From NCBI RefSeq assembly GCF_013141715.1, contig NZ_WHOA01000237.1:1-64000 (forward strand): a stretch of DNA of 64,000 nt, in the 5' to 3' direction. Numbering within the stretch: the stretch's first letter is position 1; each line of letters opens with the position of its first letter. This document shows, one piece after another, positions 33,190-42,987 of this stretch. Origin of the DNA: Paenibacillus phytorum. Its GTDB lineage: Bacteria > Bacillota > Bacilli > Paenibacillales > NBRC-103111. Below the pieces are notes generated by a model. The model made no database searches, was not told where the DNA came from, and saw nothing but the letters and a program-made list of their open reading frames with translations. Position numbers and translations under genes: made by a program.

Positions 33190-34617
33190 TTAGAACAAAG
33201 GGGATAATAATCGGGCAATGACTTCCTTCCCCTTCTCCATCCGGGATCTCATCTCAAATTGGGCTAATTTCAATTCATCACTGTCCTTCAAATCCATTAA
33301 AAAGTCAGTCTCTAGACGCTCAATGACATTCTTATTAAACATCACCGCATTCAATTCAAAGTTGCTGAAAAAGCTGCGCATATCCACGTTCGCCGTTCCT
33401 ACTGTAGCCATTAAGTGGTCAATAATCATGACCTTGGCGTGCATGAAGCCTTTGCGATATAAATAGAACTGAACCCCCGCCTGCATCAGCTCCAGCAGAT
33501 AGGACCGTGATGCGTACTGAACGATTCGGGAATCTGATTTGTAAGGGAGAATAATACGGACATCGACACCGCTGATAACCGCTGTTTTGAGTGCCATTGT
33601 GATACTGGGATCCGGAATAAAGTATGGCGTTGTCATGTAAATTCGTTTCTTAGCTGCTATAATACCTGCGAAAAACATCTCCTGAATAGCATCCCAGTGG
33701 GCATCAGGACCGCTTGAAATAACCTGGACCAACGAAGCTTCTGGTTCATTATGCTCAGGAAATAACGATTCTTCAGACAATCGCTCCCCGCTAACGAACA
33801 TCCAGTCTGTTATAAAAGTCTGCTGCAAATAATACACCGAATCCCCGTGCAGCATGAGATGGGTGTCCCGCCAGAAACCAAGTTTTCGATCTTTCCCTAA
33901 GTACTCATCGGCAATATTAATACCGCCAACGAACCCCACCAAACCATCAACGACAATAATTTTCCGATGATTGCGATAGTTCATTCGTTTATCGAAGAAG
34001 GCAATGAGCGGCCGCAAAAAAGGATGCACGTCAACCCCAGCTTGCTTAAACTTATTTATGTAAGCCGTAGAAAGCGTATAGCTACCCACCCCGTCATAAA
34101 TAACTCTGACCTTGACACCCTCCTTCGCCTTACGGATCAAAACTTCTTGAAATTTCACACCGGTTTCATCATGTCTGATGGTATAAAACTCAAAATGTAT
34201 ATGACTTTTCGCCTGTTCAATCGCCTTTATCATGGCCTCGTAAGTGACTTCCCCATTAGTCAACACTTCAACTCGATTCTTCGGAGTAATGGGTGAGCCC
34301 GGAATGTTATGGAGCAGTCCACCAAGTCGCGGCTCATCGAACAGCTGATAATTCCCCTCATTGCTTGCAATCGCAGCCGATTCCTTATACATCCATTGAT
34401 GCTTAATTTCATCCATTTTACGGCGTCCTTTGCGCCGAACCATTTTCCTTTGGGTATATTCCTTAGCTAAGAAATAGTACATGATAAATCCGATGATTGG
34501 AAAAATAAACAAAACGAGCAGCCAGGCTACCGTTTTAGCTGGTCGTTTATATTCGCCGATCAGAATCGTTGCGGTCTGAAAGATGAATAGCAGCAGAAGT
34601 ATCACAACCCACAACAA
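33190..34617 (-). CDS. cls: Cardiolipin synthase
   Basis: A 475-residue phospholipase D-family enzyme joining two phosphatidylglycerols. Two N-terminal membrane helices (about 2-18 and 29-50) precede two catalytic HKD motifs, HRKIIVVDG and HAKVMIIDH, with GSNxxD-like GTANVD after the second. Length and layout fit ClsA/YwnE. The TTG start follows GGAGGCGGAG. Confidence 0.94.
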   Translation of the reverse strand: MLWVVILLLLFIFQTATILIGEYKRPAKTVAWLLVLFIFPIIGFIMYYFLAKEYTQRKMVRRKGRRKMDEIKHQWMYKESAAIASNEGNYQLFDEPRLGGLLHNIPGSPITPKNRVEVLTNGEVTYEAMIKAIEQAKSHIHFEFYTIRHDETGVKFQEVLIRKAKEGVKVRVIYDGVGSYTLSTAYINKFKQAGVDVHPFLRPLIAFFDKRMNYRNHRKIIVVDGLVGFVGGINIADEYLGKDRKLGFWRDTHLMLHGDSVYYLQQTFITDWMFVSGERLSEESLFPEHNEPEASLVQVISSGPDAHWDAIQEMFFAGIIAAKKRIYMTTPYFIPDPSITMALKTAVISGVDVRIILPYKSDSRIVQYASRSYLLELMQAGVQFYLYRKGFMHAKVMIIDHLMATVGTANVDMRSFFSNFELNAVMFNKNVIERLETDFLMDLKDSDELKLAQFEMRSRMEKGKEVIARLLSPLF

Positions 34618-34821
34618 AAAGCTCCGCCTCCTCTACCAATTTCCCCGCAATTTCTTGTCCTGATAGCTTTTGCCAAGGGCTACTCAACTATACCCATCCT
34701 GCAGTTTGGGCTCGACCGAATAAAATTTTCCAACTTTCGTAATAAAATCCTTTCATTTCGAGAAAAATATGAAACGCATTCCTATAATCTTCATCCAGAT
34801 TGCAGCAGGAGGGCCCCTCGC

Positions 34822-36498
34822 ATGGTTAAAGCATCCAAACAATTGATGAAAAGTATCCTGCGTAAACGCCCATCAGACAGGCTGGGTGAGAATGATGAGC
34901 AATCTGAGCTTAGTGATTCGTTAGACTATCACTTCATCGAAGAGCTTAAGCAAACTAAAATATCTCTTCTTCTACATGAAAATCATGAATTTATTAAAGC
35001 CATGTTTCAGGAATGCTCTGATGTTGTCGTCCGTGAATTCGAGATAGAGCCGCACATTCCGGCATTGCTGCTCTTCGTTGATGGACTCACCAACACCCAA
35101 CTGCTCAACGAAACGATGAAATCGTTAATGCTCCTGGGTGGCGGCGAAACATCAATCGACCGCATCGCGGGCACGATACTGCCGGTGTCTCAGACACAGA
35201 TCTCCGATAATTACGGAGACCTGCTCGTTTCTGTTTTGGGCGGGGACACCGCCCTGCTCGTGGAAGGCAACGCGAAAGCCATTCTGCTTGGTATTCGCGG
35301 TACAGAGAAGCGCTCCGTTGGCGAGCCGGAGACGGAAACGGTCGTTCGCGGACCGAAAGAGGGGTTCGTGGAGAGCATTCGCACGAACACCTCTATGATC
35401 CGCCGCAAATTAAAGACGCCTCGATTGAAGATGAAATCCATGAGCGTCGGCAAAGAGAGCAATACCGCTCTTGTCATCTGCTATCTCGACGACTTGGCAA
35501 TGCCCTCCCTTGTTGAGGAAGTGGTCAAGCGGATTGAGCAAATCAAGATTGATGCCATTATCGAATCGGGCATGATTGAAGAACTCATCCAAGATGATGC
35601 GTATTCGCCCTTTCCACAGATCCAATACACAGAACGACCAGACGTTATTGCCAGTGCTCTCCTGCAAGGACGAGTGGCCATCCTCGTTGATGGCACACCC
35701 TTTGCGCTAGTCGTTCCTTTCGTATTCATACAGGTTATGCAAGCGAGCGAGGATTATTATGAACGATTTCAAATCGGTACACTATTACGCTTGCTGCGTT
35801 ACATCTTCTTGTTTCTGTCGCTGACGGCACCTGCTCTGTATGTCGCTATAACGACGTACCACCATGAACTACTACCGACCACACTGATGTTAAGTGTCGC
35901 AGCCGCCCGCGAAGCGATTCCGTTCCCTGCCGTTGTTGAGGCGTTCATCATGGAAATTACATTTGAAGCCTTACGAGAAGCAGGTATTCGATTGCCCAAA
36001 GCGGTCGGCTCCGCTGTCTCCATCTTGGGTGCGCTCGTTGTTGGACAAGCCGCCGTCCAAGCCGGCATCGTATCCGCACCGATTGTCATCGTCGTATCCA
36101 TTACTGGGATTGCTTCATTCACCATCCCCCGTTATAACGGCGCTATCGCCATTCGGATGCTGCGTTTTCCTTTTCTAATCGTTGCCTCCGTATTCGGTTT
36201 CTACGGAATTATCTTTTGCTTGATGATTTTATTTGGACATATGGCGAATTTACGTTCCTTCGGAGTGCCTTATTTATCCCCACTAGGACCGTTATCCGCT
36301 GGAGACTTACAGGATTCGCTGATTCGCTCTCCTTCGTGGGCGATGGAGAAACGTCCTGCATTTATGGCGATTCAAGACACACAGCACATGGATCACAAGC
36401 TGCCTCAGCAAATCAAGGAGGACGGAGGCGTAGACGGAAGCAGAATTCAGCATGAGCATAAAGCGAGTGAGGAGGGCAAATCAAATGACTCATCGTAG
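34822..36498 (+). CDS. Spore germinant receptor A subunit (GerA family)
   Basis: A 558-residue A-subunit of a GerA/GerK-type nutrient receptor in the spore inner membrane. The soluble N-terminal part has FVDGLTN, VEGNAKAILLGIRG and RSVGEPETETVVRGPKEGFVESI, the family hallmark. RIEQIKIDAIIESGMIEELI and five membrane helices follow, including REAIPFPAVVEAFIMEITFEALREAGIRLPK. The hydrophilic C-terminal tail is about 55 residues. It heads an A-C-D-B operon; GCAGGAGGG precedes the ATG. Confidence 0.95.
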   Translation: MVKASKQLMKSILRKRPSDRLGENDEQSELSDSLDYHFIEELKQTKISLLLHENHEFIKAMFQECSDVVVREFEIEPHIPALLLFVDGLTNTQLLNETMKSLMLLGGGETSIDRIAGTILPVSQTQISDNYGDLLVSVLGGDTALLVEGNAKAILLGIRGTEKRSVGEPETETVVRGPKEGFVESIRTNTSMIRRKLKTPRLKMKSMSVGKESNTALVICYLDDLAMPSLVEEVVKRIEQIKIDAIIESGMIEELIQDDAYSPFPQIQYTERPDVIASALLQGRVAILVDGTPFALVVPFVFIQVMQASEDYYERFQIGTLLRLLRYIFLFLSLTAPALYVAITTYHHELLPTTLMLSVAAAREAIPFPAVVEAFIMEITFEALREAGIRLPKAVGSAVSILGALVVGQAAVQAGIVSAPIVIVVSITGIASFTIPRYNGAIAIRMLRFPFLIVASVFGFYGIIFCLMILFGHMANLRSFGVPYLSPLGPLSAGDLQDSLIRSPSWAMEKRPAFMAIQDTQHMDHKLPQQIKEDGGVDGSRIQHEHKASEEGKSNDSS

Positions 36499-37657
36499 GC
36501 GTCTTTTTGTGTTTGGGATGATGATCACCCTCGTGCTGACATTCCTGACAGGCTGTTGGGATCGTACCGAAACCAACGATATCGCCTTTGTGCTCACCTC
36601 CTCCATTGATCTGGAGGACGACGGCAAGTATCGCGTTACTTATATGTTACCCCTCCCCGGTTCCATGGGAGGCGCCAGCGGGGGTGGAGGCGGTACGAGT
36701 GGAGGTAAAAGTTACTATATCGATTCGGAGGTCGGAACAACGATACGCGACGCAACAAGCAAACTGCAGATGCGAATGTCGCGCAGACTGTTTCTGTCTC
36801 ATCGGCGTACGATCGTCCTAGGTGAAAAGCTTGCCAAGGCAGGCATTGGCATCATGTTTGACGATGCGGCACGGACACCGGAGAGTCGGCTGACCTGCTT
36901 TCTCGTCGTGACGAAGGGCAGAGGCTACGACTTGCTGAATGCTGAGCCCAAGTTTGAACGTTTTCCCTCCGAAGTCATTCGCGAAATAACCAAATCGCGC
37001 CGCGCGATGGCGACATCCACGAAGGATATTGGCCTTTCGCTTAGCTTTAACAGTGATCCTATTTTGAGTTACCTCGAAGCCAAGGAAACCCAAGGAGCTA
37101 AGAAGCCCTCTCAAGAAATTCAGCTAGTTGGTTATGGTCAGTTCAAAGGAGACAGAATGGTTGGCATTTATAAGAACCAGGAGGCGAATGGACTCATGTG
37201 GATGAGAAACCGTGTTAGAGAACATCTTCTCACCTTTCCGCTCGAATCAGGCAAAGATATCTCCATTCTCGTTAAGGAAGGACATACCGAAATCAAACCT
37301 ATACTGCAAGGGGACAAGGTCATCTTTCAACTTACTCTAGAGGCTAAAGGGGTCATTGGTGAAGATTTATCCGAACAAGATCTCAACAAGCCGGAGGCCA
37401 TCCACAAGGTGGAGCGTAAATTCGCAGAGCAAGTGAAGAAATGCGTCCAAGCCGCCATTAAGCAAATGCAAAAGGAAGGGACCGATTCAGCGCAATTGGG
37501 TTTACTCGTTTGGCGGAGTCATCCAAATGTGTGGAACAACAATTTAAAACCTCAATGGCGAGACGTGTTTAAAGAAGCTGAATTCCGCATCAAGGTTGAA
37601 GCCTCCATCACCGAAACCGGTCTTATCAATCAGAATGTGATCAAGGATGGGAGCTAG
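36485..37657 (+). CDS. Spore germinant receptor C subunit (GerC lipoprotein)
   Basis: A 390-residue Ger(x)C lipoprotein. The start at 36485 follows GAGGAGGG and overlaps the A gene by 14 bases. The signal peptide ends in a lipobox (TFLTGCWDRTETND), with the WDR/E motif typical of GerC. A Gly/Ser-rich insert (GGASGGGGGTSGG) lies near residues 56-70. It is anchored on the outer face of the inner spore membrane and supports receptor assembly. Confidence 0.93.
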   Translation: MTHRRRLFVFGMMITLVLTFLTGCWDRTETNDIAFVLTSSIDLEDDGKYRVTYMLPLPGSMGGASGGGGGTSGGKSYYIDSEVGTTIRDATSKLQMRMSRRLFLSHRRTIVLGEKLAKAGIGIMFDDAARTPESRLTCFLVVTKGRGYDLLNAEPKFERFPSEVIREITKSRRAMATSTKDIGLSLSFNSDPILSYLEAKETQGAKKPSQEIQLVGYGQFKGDRMVGIYKNQEANGLMWMRNRVREHLLTFPLESGKDISILVKEGHTEIKPILQGDKVIFQLTLEAKGVIGEDLSEQDLNKPEAIHKVERKFAEQVKKCVQAAIKQMQKEGTDSAQLGLLVWRSHPNVWNNNLKPQWRDVFKEAEFRIKVEASITETGLINQNVIKDGS

Positions 37658-37659
37658 CG

Positions 37660-37890
37660 ATGAACAGCATATTTATACTGAGCTTTCTATTCATTATGAT
37701 TGCCAGCCTTTTGATAGACCGTAAGGTACTTAAGCATCAGAAAGGCAGTGTAAAGGTAACGTATGGGCTAATTACCTTTGTCACATTCGTACTCTTTATT
37801 AGCAAATATTTACACGTACCGATTCCGATGCCTTCGCGCTTCTTTATCCACACGGTCTCCCCTTGGTTTAGTCATTTAATGGGCACTTGA
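37660..37890 (+). CDS. Small germinant receptor D-subunit-like membrane protein
   Basis: A 76-residue protein with two hydrophobic helices (about 3-18 and 33-48), starting two bases after the gerC stop with GGGAG upstream. Small two-helix D subunits of this size are encoded in some Bacillus receptor operons (GerUD, GerKD) and tune receptor activity. Size, topology and position fit; sequence identity to them was not tested. Confidence 0.7.
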   Translation: MNSIFILSFLFIMIASLLIDRKVLKHQKGSVKVTYGLITFVTFVLFISKYLHVPIPMPSRFFIHTVSPWFSHLMGT

Positions 37891-37962
37891 TTACAATTTA
37901 GCATCAATAACTCAATGATTCAGTGATCAGCCCTTGAAGCAATCGAAAAGGCGGTGTCTTTC

Positions 37963-39333
37963 TTGGATAAAAAACAAGTGATTAACCAGAGACAGCTGGC
38001 GTGGCTGGCCTCATCCGTCATCACAAGCGGAGGCATCTTTACGTTGCAAAATGTATTGATTCGAGTAAGTGAGATGGATGCGTGGTTCAGCTATATCCTA
38101 TCTGTTTTCTATATATTTGTGATTGCAGCCTTCTTCGGATATTTAGTGAAGATGTTTCCCAAGCTGAACATTTTCGAAATATCCATACATGTGTTGGGAC
38201 GCTGGGGCGGTACTGCCGTAAATCTGTTGATTTTATTCCACTTCTGGCAAATTCTCGTGCAGGATATGGCTTCCGCGTCGAAATACAATTCCACGTTGTT
38301 GCTGCACAACACACCCTTGGAAATCTTAGTTCTGATGCCCTGTTTGTATCTGATTTATTTTGGGAGAAGCAGCGTTGAAATTGTCGCTCGCGTCAATGAC
38401 ATGTTCTATCCTCTCTTCGTCATCGCGACTTTGTCGATGCCGCTCTTGCTGTCGAACGAATTCAACCTTCAGCTCGCTATGCCCGTTCTCACAATGCCGC
38501 TCAAACAATTGGCCTTCAGTAACCTGCTTGCCATCGGGAGCGCGGGTGATATTTTCATTCTCGGCGCCTTTCTGCACACGATGTACAACGCCAATCATAT
38601 CCGTTCCGCGATCCGACACGGGTCCCTGCTCGGTATTTGCCTGTTCACGCTTCTCATTTTTTTGGTACTTACCGTTTTGGGACCCAAAATGCCAGCGAAC
38701 TTCATATATCCCGCTTACAATTTGGTGCAAGTGATTCATGTGACGGATTTCCTCGATCGGCTAGACATCGTTCTCATGACCATCTGGTTACCCGTACTAG
38801 GTTGCAAAATGATCGCGATTTATTTGGCGATTCTCTTAGGCATTAGCTCAATCATCAAGGAGCGCAACTATCCCGTCATTAACAAGCAGGTTGCCCTCTT
38901 GGTGGGGCTTACGACTATTCTATCGTTCAAAAGTATCACTGAGGTGCTCGCCTTCGCGAATTTCAGCATGCCGCTCATCGTACTAGGATATCAGCCTTTC
39001 GTCATCGGTATCCTATTCGCTGCCGCGAAGATCAAGCAGCGGAAGCAATCTCATCCAATGGCTTCACCCAGCGACAGTGGGAATTCTAATAAAACTCCTC
39101 CCGAGCAGATGACCAAGACCAGTGTACGATTCTCCTACAAGCAATGGTTATGGCTGGGCAATATCCTGATCGTCTTCTCCACTGTCTGCATCGTCATCGG
39201 ACTTGCCTTTGGCAAGTACAAGCCCATCATGAGCACGGCCTGCGCAATGTGTTTTGCTTGTTGTTTATTCCTTACGGTCCTGACAACTTATATGGAGGTG
39301 AACCTTTCGAAGCAATCAGAAGTAGGAAAATGA
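37963..39333 (+). CDS. Spore germinant receptor B subunit, C-terminally extended
   Basis: A 456-residue GerB-family (amino-acid permease-like) membrane protein. TTG at 37963 is chosen since AAAGGCGG lies eight bases upstream; the GTG at 37954 overlaps that site. Ten helices cover residues about 10-360. Unlike typical GerB (about 365 residues) it continues with a polar linker (about 357-390) and two more hydrophobic helices. It is thought to bind the germinant in the spore inner membrane. Confidence 0.92.
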   Translation: MDKKQVINQRQLAWLASSVITSGGIFTLQNVLIRVSEMDAWFSYILSVFYIFVIAAFFGYLVKMFPKLNIFEISIHVLGRWGGTAVNLLILFHFWQILVQDMASASKYNSTLLLHNTPLEILVLMPCLYLIYFGRSSVEIVARVNDMFYPLFVIATLSMPLLLSNEFNLQLAMPVLTMPLKQLAFSNLLAIGSAGDIFILGAFLHTMYNANHIRSAIRHGSLLGICLFTLLIFLVLTVLGPKMPANFIYPAYNLVQVIHVTDFLDRLDIVLMTIWLPVLGCKMIAIYLAILLGISSIIKERNYPVINKQVALLVGLTTILSFKSITEVLAFANFSMPLIVLGYQPFVIGILFAAAKIKQRKQSHPMASPSDSGNSNKTPPEQMTKTSVRFSYKQWLWLGNILIVFSTVCIVIGLAFGKYKPIMSTACAMCFACCLFLTVLTTYMEVNLSKQSEVGK

Positions 39334-39352
39334 TTTAGCGGGAAAAAACGCA

Positions 39353-39383
39353 TAAAAAAAGCACCCGCATATAACAGGTGCTT
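39353..39383. terminator. Terminator between gerB and the actin-like gene
   Basis: AAGCACC...GGTGCTT with a run of T on the minus strand; sited between convergent genes. Confidence 0.8.
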
Positions 39384-39390
39384 GTGAGGA

Positions 39391-40482
39391 TTAAACAGGA
39401 ACTGACTGGCTTAACCGACTTTTGGCCACTTTCAAGTAGCCATACATATTTAGAAATTCGCTTTCATTCGCGAATCGTAATTTTAAGGACCCTGCGGCTT
39501 CTTGGATATAAGGTTTAAGGGCTGATGCGCCTCCACCAATCACATAAAAGCATTGAATATCGGGATATTTGCGCCAGCGCTTTTTGATCATCTCGATCAT
39601 CCGCAAAGCCGCGCGGCGGAAATGCTGGTCTACGATCGGTCGAATATCGACCTGTCCTTCGCCAAGGAGTTGAATCGTAAATTCACGATTCTTCACTCGC
39701 TGAACCAGCTTCGCGCGGCTTGGGAACACGTAGCCGTATGCATCTTCGACATCGCGAATGACGGCATCCAGGTAGGTAGCGATGCCAATTTGTTCGCCAT
39801 GGCTGAAGTGATTGTCAATGGCCATCCGTTTGATAACAGGGAAGTCCGTTGTCAGCGCGCCGATCTCGCAAACGCCGATGCAGCCGTTGTAAATTTCTTC
39901 ATCCTTGACTTGCAAGCTGTCGTGCGTAGCCAAATGGAACATAGCTGCCGCCCCTTCAATGGAGACTGCAACCTTGCGAACCGATACTTTAATCTTGCGG
40001 TTTTGGAATTGTGGAGTGGATAGAAAAGTCACTTCATGCTCACCAAGCAGCCTCTGCTCGAATTGCTGATTGAACTTCGCAAACGCACGAACAGGCAAAC
40101 CGGTTCCGAGCGTATATTCGACTTCGTCTACATTTCCGTAGCCAGCATTAAAGGCTTGGTTGCTTAGACCTTGATAAGCTAATGCAGTAAGCGCAACAAT
40201 AAGGGATTGATCCGATATCGCCTTATTATCCGTGTCTTCAAGCTCCAGGTTATCTTCGTGTTCCAAAGCAAGTTGTCCGACGAAATAACGTTGATTTCTT
40301 TGAGAAAGGGATGGGCTGTAAATCATCACATCCAGCGCTTTCAATGGTGAGTCTTCTTCCTGCAAAATATGCCTTTCGTATCCTGGCGCAATGATATTCG
40401 GGATCACTAACGGTTCTCTAGAACCATCCAGCACCAGTTTAATACTATCGTTCCCTATATCGATACCTGCAAGCTTTATCAT
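39391..40482 (-). CDS. ParM/StbA-like actin-family protein
   Basis: A 363-residue ASKHA-fold protein. It opens with IKLAGIDIGNDSIKLVLDG (phosphate-1 loop). YTLGTGLPVRAF is typical of ParM/Alp relatives, CIGVCEIGALTTDF is the phosphate-2 region and CFYVIGGGASALKPYI the adenosine loop. Such proteins usually form filaments that segregate plasmids, but no parR or centromere-like repeats lie beside it and the surroundings are chromosomal. Chromosomal relatives in Bacillales have no agreed function. It is divergent from the peptidase-bactofilin pair. Confidence 0.83.
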   Translation of the reverse strand: MIKLAGIDIGNDSIKLVLDGSREPLVIPNIIAPGYERHILQEEDSPLKALDVMIYSPSLSQRNQRYFVGQLALEHEDNLELEDTDNKAISDQSLIVALTALAYQGLSNQAFNAGYGNVDEVEYTLGTGLPVRAFAKFNQQFEQRLLGEHEVTFLSTPQFQNRKIKVSVRKVAVSIEGAAAMFHLATHDSLQVKDEEIYNGCIGVCEIGALTTDFPVIKRMAIDNHFSHGEQIGIATYLDAVIRDVEDAYGYVFPSRAKLVQRVKNREFTIQLLGEGQVDIRPIVDQHFRRAALRMIEMIKKRWRKYPDIQCFYVIGGGASALKPYIQEAAGSLKLRFANESEFLNMYGYLKVAKSRLSQSVPV

Positions 40483-40681
40483 TAGTGGCTACACTCCATA
40501 TCTACAACTTCCTGTATTTGTTAAGTACATTCGATTATATCCGACAGGATTCCTTCCTACTTTAGACTCATTTTATGTAGGACTAGTAGGTATAAGGAAG
40601 GTTTTTATCAGAATATGACGAATGAAGTACAGGAAACGCAATTTACCAAATTCAACCACGACAGGAGACAATTAAGCCTTT

Positions 40682-41713
40682 ATGAAGCTCAACTGGAAAC
40701 CAAAAAAACTGACGCTAGTCATCATTCCAGATGCCAATCAATCGGTCGTCAGGTTTCGTATTCCCCATCTATTCGCTTATATCGCCGCAGCATGCTTATC
40801 CGTGCTGCTGCTAATTTCTATAATCACTTATGTAATGCATGCAAGCACCTTGAAAAAGGCTAGTGCTCTACAGTCTAAGCTAACTGGAGCTAATCAGCAG
40901 TGGAGTGCTGCATTAAATTCCAAAGACAAGGCCATCGAACAATTACAGAATGAAGTTATTCAACTGTCTCAGCAAGCCGAACAAATGAAAACACAAGTTG
41001 AAGAGATGAAGAAATTCGAAAGTGATCTCAAATCGATTGCCGGGATCGACGCAAACACAACCGGCACAGCCGTTGCCAGCACGTCATCAAGCACACAGGA
41101 TAAACCTGCGGATGCAGATGGAAAGCTCCCTACCCTAGACAGCGGCATTGGCGGAAGTCCTAATCCAGCTTCTCAGGAAGACATCATAAAGCTTGGTGAG
41201 CAGACGTTAGCTTCCTTCACGGCACTTAACAGCGAAGTGAAAGAGCTGCAAACCAACTTAACCGCAACGAAGCAAAAGGTTGCCGATAAGCAGCAATTGC
41301 TTCGCATTACCCCTACCCTGTGGCCGACTACCACCAAGGTCGTCACATCGACGTTTGGTTACCGTACAGACCCTTTTACGCATCGTCCAAGCTTTCATTC
41401 CGGCATTGATTTCGGTGCTCGTGAGAATGATCCTGTCTATGCAACCGCAGACGGCAAAGTCGTCAGCACCGGGAGTGATATGTTCCACGGCAACAATATC
41501 GTCATCGAGCATTCAAAGGGATTGCGCACTTGGTACATGCATTTAAATAAAATTTTAGTGAATAAGGGAGATTCCGTGGAAAAAGGTAGTTCTATAGGCC
41601 TAGTCGGATCCACGGGACGCAGTACTGGACCTCATCTGCACTATGAAGTACTCAAAAATGGGGAAAGCATCGATCCCAAACCTTATCTCAAAGCGAATCG
41701 AAAGGATGAATAA
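40682..41713 (+). CDS. M23 peptidase with coiled coil, membrane anchored
   Basis: A 343-residue cell-wall hydrolase. A membrane helix (about 32-50), a coiled coil (about 54-115), a Ser/Thr linker and a second helix precede the M23 LytM domain, which has HSGIDFGA (metal ligands His and Asp), MHL and GPHLHYEV (HxH). All zinc ligands are present, so it is likely an active endopeptidase outside the cell. The ribosome binding site (AGGAG) is unusually far, about 14 bases. It is five bases before a bactofilin gene. Confidence 0.9.
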   Translation: MKLNWKPKKLTLVIIPDANQSVVRFRIPHLFAYIAAACLSVLLLISIITYVMHASTLKKASALQSKLTGANQQWSAALNSKDKAIEQLQNEVIQLSQQAEQMKTQVEEMKKFESDLKSIAGIDANTTGTAVASTSSSTQDKPADADGKLPTLDSGIGGSPNPASQEDIIKLGEQTLASFTALNSEVKELQTNLTATKQKVADKQQLLRITPTLWPTTTKVVTSTFGYRTDPFTHRPSFHSGIDFGARENDPVYATADGKVVSTGSDMFHGNNIVIEHSKGLRTWYMHLNKILVNKGDSVEKGSSIGLVGSTGRSTGPHLHYEVLKNGESIDPKPYLKANRKDE

Positions 41714-41718
41714 CCACC

Positions 41719-42171
41719 ATGTTTAAGAAAAAGAAAGACTTCATGAATCCGAATACAACAGATACTTTGATTGGAGAAGGTACAACCTTTGAAGGCCGCA
41801 TCAAATCAGAAGCGAGCATTCGCATTGAAGGCGGCATTACAGGTGATATCGAATGCGCTGGGGATGTTATTATAGGGGAAAATGGCGTAGTAAAATCCAA
41901 TATTTCTGCAAGAGACGTTGTACTCGCAGGAAGCGTACAGGGTAACATCATCACCAAGGGCAAGCTGACGATTACTTCTACAGGTTCCCTTCAAGGCAAT
42001 ATCAGCGCGGCTTCCTTTATCATTGAAGAAGGTGGACTATTCCAAGGAAACAGTAAAATGGACTCGAAAACATCAACAACTGCTCCTATCCAAAACGGTG
42101 AGCAAGACAATGGGAATAAACCTGCCTCATCCGCTAATGGAGCATTTAAGGGGAATACGGTGGCTATGTAA
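41719..42171 (+). CDS. Bactofilin
   Basis: A 150-residue bactofilin (DUF583). The central beta-helix (about 14-112) is built of short repeats such as FEGRIKSEASIRIEGGITGDIECAGDVIIGENG; flanking tails are polar. Bactofilins polymerise without nucleotide and position wall enzymes. Pairing with an M23 peptidase gene is conserved in many bacteria (for example CcmA with Csd1 in Helicobacter). Confidence 0.93.
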   Translation: MFKKKKDFMNPNTTDTLIGEGTTFEGRIKSEASIRIEGGITGDIECAGDVIIGENGVVKSNISARDVVLAGSVQGNIITKGKLTITSTGSLQGNISAASFIIEEGGLFQGNSKMDSKTSTTAPIQNGEQDNGNKPASSANGAFKGNTVAM

Positions 42172-42251
42172 GGGTCTCGCCTAGGACTTAGGCTAGGCGC
42201 ATGATATAATAGTTGGAAATTCATTTCTAACTGATGCAGGAGACAGGGCCT

Positions 42252-42986
42252 ATGAGAGAACAGACGATACTTTTTGATCTTGATGATACGTTGGTGCATT
42301 GTAATAAATATTTTGACTTCGTGATTGACCAGTTTATCGATCTTATGCTTACTTGGTATTCTGGGCACGGACTTAACGCGCAGGACATCAAGCAGAAGCA
42401 GCTCCAAATCGATCTCGCTGGCATCCACATTCATGGCTTTATGCCGGATCGTTTTCCCAAATCATTTGTTGAGACATACCAATGGTTCGCCGCACAGTAT
42501 AACCGTCCAACTAATGTAAAAGAAGAATCATGGTTGTTGCAATTAGGCCACACTGTTTATGAATATACAGCAGAGCCTTATCCGCTTATGAACGAAACAC
42601 TCGATTATCTCCAGCAAGCCGGACACCGACTGTTTCTATATACAGGTGGCGATGCAACTATCCAAATGAAAAAAGTGAAGGATTTGAGCTTAGACACCTA
42701 CTTTGATGATCGCATCTTTGTTACGGTGCATAAGACGAGAGAATACATGGAAACGATCATGAACGAACAGCGTTTTGATCGCAACCACACATGGATGATC
42801 GGCAACTCGATCAAGACGGACGTACTGCCTGCGCTGCATGCGGGTATCCATTCGATTCACATTCCTGTACAGCAGGACTGGGAGTACAACACAGGGACCA
42901 TCGACATCACTCCTAAAGGGGCGTTCTATCAATTGAACTCCTTGCAGGAAGTTCCTGATACCATCCACGCGTATATTCAAAAATGA
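42252..42986 (+). CDS. HAD-superfamily hydrolase
   Basis: A 244-residue haloacid dehalogenase-like protein. Motif I is ILFDLDDTLVHC, motif II is FLYTGGD (Thr), and motif IV is WMIGNSIKTDVLPALHAG. An alpha-helical cap lies between motifs I and II. The start at 42252 has AGGAGA upstream. It resembles YjjG/YfnB phosphatases; the substrate is unknown. Confidence 0.88.
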   Translation: MREQTILFDLDDTLVHCNKYFDFVIDQFIDLMLTWYSGHGLNAQDIKQKQLQIDLAGIHIHGFMPDRFPKSFVETYQWFAAQYNRPTNVKEESWLLQLGHTVYEYTAEPYPLMNETLDYLQQAGHRLFLYTGGDATIQMKKVKDLSLDTYFDDRIFVTVHKTREYMETIMNEQRFDRNHTWMIGNSIKTDVLPALHAGIHSIHIPVQQDWEYNTGTIDITPKGAFYQLNSLQEVPDTIHAYIQK

Positions 42987-42987
42987 G

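Noticed and set aside
39391..40482. Evidence of an integrated plasmid
   Set aside because: No replication, mobilisation or partition partner genes and no att-like repeats surround the ParM-like gene.
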